A DNA stretch of 11,756 nt, taken from the NCBI GenBank assembly GCA_900551985.1, contig URYG01000090.1, positions 1 to 11,756 on the forward strand, in the 5' to 3' direction. Position 1 is the first letter of the stretch, and the number at the start of each line of letters is the position of its first letter. The DNA is from an uncultured Prevotella sp. (GTDB lineage Bacteria; Bacteroidota; Bacteroidia; Bacteroidales; Bacteroidaceae). Positions 6,936 through 11,756 of this stretch are shown piece by piece. The translations under genes and the position numbers were made by a program. The notes beneath the pieces are model-generated. The model saw only the letters and a program-made list of their open reading frames with translations, did not search any database and was not told the DNA's origin.

Positions 6936-7889
6936 TCATTTCATGTTCTTCGATGTTGCCATCAGCAGGAAGTAGAAAACCACGGCAGAGATCCAGCCGG
7001 CGATGGCATCGATGAGATAATGTGCCTGGATATACACGGTTGCCATACACAGGAAGATGTAGAATGGCAGCATGGTGAAGAGCAGCTTGCGGTTTCTGCT
7101 GTGCCAGGCAAGGAGCATGCAGATGGTGCTTACGCCCACGTGCGAACTCGGAAAGGCGGCGGTAGGTCGCTCTCCTGCTTCCTTGGCATCCTCTACGAGC
7201 TGGTAGAAGATTCCGTCGGTATAGCCTGGGGTTGGCAGACAGTTGGTATGGGTGCTGAAGTAATCGCCCATTGCCGGGAAGATACCCTTGGCAATATCCT
7301 GTACTCCCACGGCGTCGAAGTAGAATGTTGGTCCTACTACCGGCACGTAGATATAGATGAGATAATAGATGAAGAAGCTGGCAAGCAGTACAAAGCTAAC
7401 CCGTTCTGCTTCGTAGTATCTGCAGAAGAAATAGTAGAGTACTACCGCTGCAATCATCGGATAATACATGAAGTATCCCATCGACATCAGTTCGCTCACC
7501 ACCGCCCACGGCATTGCCTTGGCAAAGAGCAGGGCGGGTTGGCATCCGAAGAGGTCCTGTTCCCATCCCGCAAAGAGATGGTCGAGGTTGGGAAACATAC
7601 GGTTGATCTCGTAAGTGTCTGGATACCACCAGGCAAGCAGGGCAATCTGCGCTATGATGCGCACCATCTTCGTTATCCTGCATGGAATCATGCGATATAC
7701 GCCCCAAAGGGCGAGGGTCATGACCAGAATTCTCAATCTGCCCCAAAGCATCGACTCCGGATTCACCACCTTGGTAAAGGTAAAGAGCATGGTGATGACT
7801 GTTATCGCCATATAGCCCAGCATCACCCATTCCAGTGGCAGGAGTCCCTTCTTAGGGTTCTTTTCTATCTTAAAATAATCTTTTATCAT
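6936..7889 (-). CDS. PAP2/AUR1-like integral membrane phosphatase or phosphotransferase
   Basis: A 317-residue polytopic membrane protein of the PAP2 superfamily. Hydrophobic segments appear near residues 20-38, 51-68, 77-88, 139-157, 164-187, 250-263, 268-288 and 297-311. Catalytic motifs fit the AUR1/inositol-phosphoceramide-synthase-like branch: AFPSSHVGVS (His250) and VYIQAHYLIDAIAG (His290, Asp294). An upstream YPDTYEINRMF and a WEQDLFGCQPALLF block are also characteristic. The classical KxxxxxxRP motif is not obvious. The likely reaction is hydrolysis or transfer of a lipid-linked phosphate or phospho-head group, with the active site facing the periplasm. The ATG at 7889 (MIKDYFKIEK) is preferred over a TTG two codons upstream. 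It begins 18 bp after the SDR gene, so the two are probably one transcript. Substrate is not readable: sphingolipid, phosphatidylglycerophosphate and undecaprenyl-pyrophosphate are all possible. Confidence 0.85.
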   Translation of the reverse strand: MIKDYFKIEKNPKKGLLPLEWVMLGYMAITVITMLFTFTKVVNPESMLWGRLRILVMTLALWGVYRMIPCRITKMVRIIAQIALLAWWYPDTYEINRMFPNLDHLFAGWEQDLFGCQPALLFAKAMPWAVVSELMSMGYFMYYPMIAAVVLYYFFCRYYEAERVSFVLLASFFIYYLIYIYVPVVGPTFYFDAVGVQDIAKGIFPAMGDYFSTHTNCLPTPGYTDGIFYQLVEDAKEAGERPTAAFPSSHVGVSTICMLLAWHSRNRKLLFTMLPFYIFLCMATVYIQAHYLIDAIAGWISAVVFYFLLMATSKNMK

Positions 7890-7907
7890 TATCAATGTTT
7901 AATGTTG

Positions 7908-8903
7908 TTACAGCCATCCGTTATCCTTATACCACTTGATGGCGAGCTTTACGCCTCTTGACAGAGGATAGTGGGGATGATAGCCCAGCTCGTCCATGGC
8001 TGGTTCGATGTCACAACGCCAGTTGCGCTGCTTCAGGATGTTATACTTATCGTTGTTCAGTGCCGACATCTTACCGGTCATTCTGCCGAGATACTCGCCA
8101 AAGAAGGTTACGATGCGGAGCACCCAGATAGGCGCCTTGATGCGCAACATCCATGGATTGCCCAGTTCCTTCTGAATCAGGTCACTGAAGGCTTCCGACT
8201 GGTAAACTTCGCCATCGCTAAGGAAGTATTTTCTGCCGTTCATACCATGGTCTAGGGCAAGGAAAACAGCCTGCACCACATCCTGAACATACACGAAGGT
8301 GATGTCCTGGCGCTTGAATCCTACAGCAAAATCCACGTGCTGCTTGATGCTCTGCGCCATGAGGAAATAGTCTTTTTCTCTTGGACCATATACGCCGGTA
8401 GGGCGCAGGATGATATAAGGGAAGTTGTTGCCGATGCTGTCGAGATAGCGCTCTGCGGCAAGCTTGCTCTTGCCGTATGCCGTGTTAGGCTTAGGCACAT
8501 CGTTCTCACAGATTTCCTGATAAGGCTGCTCCTCGCGGATGGCTCCGAAGATGCTGAGCGAGCTGACGAAGACAAATCGCTTGATAGGCATTCCCAGATG
8601 CAGGATGGCATTTACCAGGTGCTTGGTGCCCTCGGTGTTCACCTTATAGAAATCCTCTGCATGCAGACACTTGGTAGCGCCAGCTGCATGCACAATATAG
8701 TCGAACTCGTGTGGAGCGAGTTCTTTCTCCAACTCTTCCTCTGAAGAAAGATTGAGATTGATGAAATGGATGCGCTCGTCTTGCAGGTATTTTCTGGAAC
8801 TGGTAGGGCGTACTGCCGCCCAGGTTTCCATGCCTTGTCGCAAGGCTTCTTCTACGATGTAACTGCCGATAAAGCCCGACGCACCCGTTACTAGAATCTT
8901 CAT
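7908..8903 (-). CDS. Extended SDR, NAD-dependent epimerase/dehydratase family
   Basis: A 331-residue Rossmann-fold oxidoreductase of the extended short-chain dehydrogenase/reductase family. It carries the nucleotide-binding TGASGFIG (G7, G10, G13), an acidic-strand region near NLNLSSEE, a VHAAGATK segment (71-78), catalytic serine region FVFVSSLSIFG, and the YxxxK pair in TAYGKSK (Y143, K147). RPTGVYGPRE follows, as in sugar epimerases, dihydroflavonol-reductase-like and 3-beta-hydroxysteroid-dehydrogenase-like proteins. The C-terminal third (KAPIWVLRIVTFFGEYLGRM) is fairly hydrophobic and may sit at a membrane or bind a lipid-like substrate. It is the first gene of a minus-strand block with a recognisable promoter about 30 bp upstream, and it is followed after 18 bp by the AUR1-like gene. 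That pairing hints at lipid metabolism (for example a keto-lipid or ceramide reductase), but a nucleotide-sugar epimerase is equally compatible with the motifs. Confidence 0.85.
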   Translation of the reverse strand: MKILVTGASGFIGSYIVEEALRQGMETWAAVRPTSSRKYLQDERIHFINLNLSSEEELEKELAPHEFDYIVHAAGATKCLHAEDFYKVNTEGTKHLVNAILHLGMPIKRFVFVSSLSIFGAIREEQPYQEICENDVPKPNTAYGKSKLAAERYLDSIGNNFPYIILRPTGVYGPREKDYFLMAQSIKQHVDFAVGFKRQDITFVYVQDVVQAVFLALDHGMNGRKYFLSDGEVYQSEAFSDLIQKELGNPWMLRIKAPIWVLRIVTFFGEYLGRMTGKMSALNNDKYNILKQRNWRCDIEPAMDELGYHPHYPLSRGVKLAIKWYKDNGWL

Positions 8904-8933
8904 GAATTATATATAAAATTGCAATTTCGGCTG

Positions 8934-8941
8934 CAAAGATA
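8934..8941 (-). promoter_or_regulatory. Promoter -7 box for the SDR-PAP2-miaB block
   Basis: On the minus strand TATCTTTG (8941-8934) matches the Bacteroidetes TAnnTTTG box, 30 bp upstream of the ATG at 8903. No good TTTG is present at the -33 distance; AGTG occurs 19 bp upstream. The predicted 5' untranslated leader is about 25 bases and AT-rich. Confidence 0.65.
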
Positions 8942-9025
8942 CGACTTTTTGATGATTTATCACTATGATTTTGGCAAAAACGAGAGAATTATTGAAAAAA
9001 TAGTGTGGGTTTCTATAAAAAGTTG

Positions 9026-9033
9026 TATCTTTG
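9026..9033 (+). promoter_or_regulatory. Promoter -7 box for the LRR-kinase gene, likely leaderless
   Basis: TATCTTTG matches TAnnTTTG and ends 5 bases before the ATG at 9039, the same distance as at the ABC exporter gene. The -33 region is weak (TGTG at 9004-9007, spacer 18). Transcription would begin at or next to the start codon. This rules out the in-frame upstream codons as starts, since they lie before the promoter. Confidence 0.65.
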
Positions 9034-9038
9034 CATGC

Positions 9039-10301
9039 ATGGAGCAAGTATCGGGTTTTTATTTCCCTCCCTCAGAAACGACTACTGCGCAGTTTAGCGA
9101 AATGACTGAAGTATCGGCTAGTGGCTTTAATATCCTTATCCGTGCCAAACGTGATGGCAGATGGTGGATCTTGAAGGCGCTCGCTCCCGCTGTGCGTAAT
9201 AGCGAGGTGTATCAGAGCTTGCTTCAGAAGGAATTCGACATCATGAAGCACGTCCAGCATCCCGGAGTTGTCGAGGTGGCGGGTATCGAAGAAGTGGACG
9301 GATATGGCAAATGCCTCGTGATGGAATGGATAGATGGAGTGACTCTGGAGGAGTGGCTCCTGCAACATCATTCCAAGATGGAAAGGGTGCATATCGCCAA
9401 CCAGCTGCTCGTGGTGCTTGAGTTTGTACACGATATGCAGGTGGTGCATCGCGACCTGAAACCTTCCAACATGATGGTTACCCGCAATGGAAGCGTGCTG
9501 AAGCTGATAGATTTCGGATTGGCTGATGCGGATAGCTATGCGATACTGAAAGAACCTGCGGGAACGGATGGATATGTTTCTCCAGAACAGCAGAAGGGTG
9601 GACCTACCGATGTGCGCAATGATATCTACAGTGTAGGTGTGATTCTTGATAAGATGAGGCTGAATTTCTCTTATCGCATGGGATTGAGGCGTTGCCTCCG
9701 TCCGTTGGAGGAGCGATATCCCAACATGACAGCCATGCGCCAGCATATCCGTTCCTTGCATAACAACCTGCTTGCCTTCTGGATAGCTTCTGGCATATTG
9801 GTGGCTGGTACTTCGGGTGTGCTTATATATAATAAGGTGAACGAGCCTCCTCGTGGATACGATGTGGTGGCAGAGTTTAAGGTAGGCAACCTGGCTTATA
9901 AGTCGTGGGGTGGTGGAGTTGTGTCGGTCAGGGCTGCCAATTCCAAGGATTCCTGCATCGAGGTGCCTAAGTCGGTCAACTTTCAGGGAATGACCTATAA
10001 GATAGATGAAATCGAAAAGAAGGCGTTTGCCAATCAGCCTGATCTGAGGAAACTGGTGTTCCCGGATACCAAGTTCCATGTGATGAAGCAGATGGTGGAG
10101 AACAGTCCGAATCTGCACAGCATCTGTTTCCGAAGCGCCTTGCCGCCAGTCATCGGCAACGCCATCTGGAAGACCAGGATTCAGGATGTCTTCACCGCTT
10201 CCGATTTCAAGCGTGTCATCCTGTATGTTCCAAAAGGCAGCTTCGGTGCCTATCGCAATTCTGTATGGAATCAGTTTGAGAATATCATTGAATATGATTA
10301 G
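9039..10301 (+). CDS. Membrane-anchored Hanks-type Ser/Thr protein kinase with BspA/LRR-like extracytoplasmic domain
   Basis: A 420-residue receptor-like kinase. The cytoplasmic kinase domain (about 20-240) has the ATP-anchoring lysine in WWILKAL (K46), a helix-C glutamate (E65), catalytic loop VVHRDLKPSN (D139), LIDFGLAD (D158), GYVSPEQ in place of APE and NDIYSVG (D195). It lacks a GxGxxG loop, and the part after D195 is short. One transmembrane helix follows at about 243-264 (LLAFWIASGILVAGTSGVLIY). The remaining 155 residues should be periplasmic and resemble a BspA-like LRR_5 unit: CIEVPKSVNFQGMTYKIDEI, KKAFANQPDLRKLVFPD, and the typical ending LYVPKGSFGAYRNSVW. It probably senses an envelope signal and phosphorylates Ser/Thr on unknown cytoplasmic targets. 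The start at 9039 is chosen because it lies just after the promoter; Met22 (9102) is an alternative. Confidence 0.88.
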   Translation: MEQVSGFYFPPSETTTAQFSEMTEVSASGFNILIRAKRDGRWWILKALAPAVRNSEVYQSLLQKEFDIMKHVQHPGVVEVAGIEEVDGYGKCLVMEWIDGVTLEEWLLQHHSKMERVHIANQLLVVLEFVHDMQVVHRDLKPSNMMVTRNGSVLKLIDFGLADADSYAILKEPAGTDGYVSPEQQKGGPTDVRNDIYSVGVILDKMRLNFSYRMGLRRCLRPLEERYPNMTAMRQHIRSLHNNLLAFWIASGILVAGTSGVLIYNKVNEPPRGYDVVAEFKVGNLAYKSWGGGVVSVRAANSKDSCIEVPKSVNFQGMTYKIDEIEKKAFANQPDLRKLVFPDTKFHVMKQMVENSPNLHSICFRSALPPVIGNAIWKTRIQDVFTASDFKRVILYVPKGSFGAYRNSVWNQFENIIEYD

Positions 10302-10327
10302 AACTTCATAGATTACGAATAATAAAC

Positions 10328-10365
10328 GCAAATAGCCGCATCTCACGTGGGATGCGGCTATTTGC
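10328..10365. terminator. Bidirectional hairpin terminator between convergent genes
   Basis: A perfect 15 bp inverted repeat, GCAAATAGCCGCATC / GATGCGGCTATTTGC, with an 8-base loop. It is followed by ATTATTATA on the plus strand and by GTTTATTATT on the minus strand. It lies 26 bp after the kinase stop and 13 bp from the end of the convergent transglutaminase-like gene, so it serves both. Confidence 0.92.
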
Positions 10366-10378
10366 ATTATTATATGTA

Positions 10379-11756
10379 TCAATACCATACTTCTATCTGT
10401 GGTGATTCCTTGGCATAGCTAGGCATGCACTTACCAATCTTGGCTCCGATGTAGGTAGGGTCGCAGATGTAGAACTTCTTGCCCTTGTACTCGTATGAGG
10501 TACCATTCTCTACCGGCTCATGGAAGGCTACGGCTGTACATTCGTGTCCTGGGAACTGGATGAGATGTACATCAAGTCCGAGTATCTCGTGTACCAGGTA
10601 GGCATAGAAGATGGCGCGGTCTTCGCAGTCGTTCTTTGGATAGTAGAGACTTTCCTCGAAGTAGAAGTACTTCTCGCGATGGAACTGCTCATCATCGGTG
10701 GCGTATGGGAATCCCTTCTGTATGAATCGCAGGATGCGGTTGGCTGCTTCCTGTTCGCTGAGGTCCTGTACCTGTGCTCTGATCTGCTTCACCACATCAT
10801 CGCGCAGACTCTTATCTACTACAGATGCAGCTACGGTAGGAATATCTATGATAGGATATTCATCGAGCAGCGGCATGACGCCGGTAGGTACTTCGCCCTG
10901 CAGGGTGATGCCCGCAGCTTCGTATCTGAATGGCTTGGCTTCATCGCCAATCACGGTCTTGCCGGTGAATCTCAGTCCCATATCCTTACCCAGCTCTGCG
11001 CCCTTAGGCAGTTCGCAGGAACGGAAGGATCCTTCATCCTCTACATTTGGATAGATGTAGTAGCGCTTGCCGTCGATGTTGAGATAGGATTTCTCGAATA
11101 CGTGCTCCACGTAAGGGATGAGCATCACTACGTGGTTGCCGCACATGGCGAGGCGTACGTTATAGCCGCAGTTGGCAAGCACATACTGCGAAGCGATGAT
11201 TTTCTCGTTCTGGCTGGCGTTTGGCATGGCGGTATCGATGTATTTCTCTACGAGCATGGCAGAACCCCAGTCGCTGAGTCCCATCTTGCGCGATTCGGTG
11301 GCGAAAGCCTGGGTTACTTCCTTGAGATCTGATTGCTTGAGATTCTTCCAGTAGTTCACCACATCGTCGGTAGAGCTGATGCTCATGGAAGCGAGACGGG
11401 TTGCCTTTTGCATCTGCAGGTTTGCACCATAGAAGTTGACGTCGATACTCTGCTTGCTTGCCGGAATGTTGACGTGAGGCACGTTTGGCAGTGCAGGCAT
11501 GACTGGCACGGCTGATACGGCAGGCATCAGTGGCAGTTCGATACCCGAACCGGTATATTCGATGTCTGGAATCTCAGGCTTCTCCTCTGGCAGCTTCGGC
11601 TTCTTCACCGGATCTATTCCTGGTCGTACGGTAGGAGCCTTTGGATCTGGCTTCTTCGGAGTCTCCGGTTCTACTGGAGTTTCCGGAGTTACCGGAACGG
11701 CAGGAACCTTAGCCAGCGGACTACTCTCAGTTTCATATTGCTGCTCGGTTTGCATG
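10379..11756 (-). CDS. Transglutaminase-like cysteine peptidase-fold protein with proline-rich linker (5' end outside window)
   Basis: At least 458 residues. An ATG occurs at 11755, but the frame is open to the window edge. The visible start (MQTEQQYETESS) is not a signal peptide, so the true start is probably further right. Residues 13-100 are a low-complexity Pro/Glu/Lys/Val linker (PVTPETPVEPETPKK and so on), likely extracytoplasmic. The C-terminal domain is transglutaminase-like with a complete Cys-His-Asp triad: KNDCEDRAIF (C377), FPGHECTAVAF (H404), YICDPTYIG (D432). Residues 165-240 look like a degenerate second copy of the same fold (see findings). The family includes peptidases and inactive binding folds; intact C/H/D suggests catalysis, perhaps on envelope proteins or peptidoglycan peptides. 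It converges on the LRR-kinase gene and shares its terminator; a functional link is not shown. Confidence 0.78.
   Translation of the reverse strand, partial: MQTEQQYETESSPLAKVPAVPVTPETPVEPETPKKPDPKAPTVRPGIDPVKKPKLPEEKPEIPDIEYTGSGIELPLMPAVSAVPVMPALPNVPHVNIPASKQSIDVNFYGANLQMQKATRLASMSISSTDDVVNYWKNLKQSDLKEVTQAFATESRKMGLSDWGSAMLVEKYIDTAMPNASQNEKIIASQYVLANCGYNVRLAMCGNHVVMLIPYVEHVFEKSYLNIDGKRYYIYPNVEDEGSFRSCELPKGAELGKDMGLRFTGKTVIGDEAKPFRYEAAGITLQGEVPTGVMPLLDEYPIIDIPTVAASVVDKSLRDDVVKQIRAQVQDLSEQEAANRILRFIQKGFPYATDDEQFHREKYFYFEESLYYPKNDCEDRAIFYAYLVHEILGLDVHLIQFPGHECTAVAFHEPVENGTSYEYKGKKFYICDPTYIGAKIGKCMPSYAKESPQIEVWY

Larger units (their letters stand above)
8932..9035. repeat. Inverted pair of 19 bp promoter segments in the divergent region
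   Basis: Positions 8932-8950 read on the minus strand and 9017-9035 read on the plus strand match at 18 of 19 bases (AAAAAGTYGTATCTTTGCA). Each contains the -7 box of one of the two divergent genes. They flank a 66 bp AT-rich spacer. Shared promoter consensus is the simplest reading. Confidence 0.8.

Noticed and set aside
6927..7961. A 344-codon plus-strand open frame opposite the PAP2-family gene
   Set aside because: The minus-strand frame has catalytic PSSHV/HYLID motifs and membrane segments. The plus-strand frame is His/Glu-rich without domain features and overlaps two real genes.
8919..9038. 40-residue N-terminal extension of the kinase
   Set aside because: It overlaps both divergent promoters, starts upstream of the predicted transcription start and reads as non-coding AT-rich sequence.
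9072..10388. A 438-codon open frame on the minus strand opposite the kinase gene
   Set aside because: It is antisense to a gene with complete kinase motifs, has no recognisable domain, and would run through the bidirectional terminator. It is a shadow of codon bias.

Overview
The window looks like a chromosomal segment from a gut or oral Bacteroidetes, most likely Prevotella/Segatella. Three things point there. Promoter -7 boxes match the Bacteroidetes TAnnTTTG consensus. Clear Shine-Dalgarno sequences are absent. The gene families are typical of the group: a PF09820-type AAA-ATPase, a protein kinase with a BspA-like extracytoplasmic domain, and a transglutaminase-like protein with a proline-rich linker. 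No rRNA, tRNA, CRISPR array or insertion sequence is visible, and no gene-free stretch exceeds about 135 bp.

Layout. All genes are on the minus strand except one. Reading the minus strand from right to left, the first block is an extended SDR/NAD-dependent epimerase (8903-7908), a PAP2/AUR1-like membrane phosphatase or transferase (7889-6936), and miaB (6864-5530), which ends at a strong hairpin at 5431-5452. A promoter whose -33 element lies inside that hairpin then starts a second block at or almost at the start codon. This block holds an MsbA-like ABC exporter (5403-3550), an LpxL/HtrB-like lipid A acyltransferase (3537-2614), a truncated AAA-ATPase (2543-1266), a Kdo/WaaP-type LPS kinase (1279-524, overlapping the ATPase by 14 bp) and a partial galactofuranosyltransferase-like glycosyltransferase (481 to the left edge).

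To the right, a divergent promoter region (8904-9038) separates the epimerase from the only plus-strand gene. That gene encodes a membrane-anchored Hanks-type Ser/Thr kinase with a BspA/LRR-like sensor domain (9039-10301). It converges, across a bidirectional terminator (10328-10365), on a transglutaminase-like protein whose N-terminus probably lies beyond the right edge.

How the genes fit together. The exporter, acyltransferase, LPS kinase and glycosyltransferase form a coherent lipid A/LPS-core assembly and export module. The AAA-ATPase looks like an intruder: it belongs to a family amplified in Bacteroidetes genomes, it lies between lpxL-like and kinase genes, it has lost the usual C-terminal nuclease domain, and it is preceded by a small tandem repeat that includes the stop codon of the acyltransferase gene. 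The SDR plus AUR1-like pair may be a second lipid-modifying unit. No complete undescribed defence or mobile system is evident. The most unusual items are the LRR-kinase, the apparent tandem (one degenerate) transglutaminase folds, the truncated ATPase, and the promoter/terminator overlap with predicted leaderless mRNAs.
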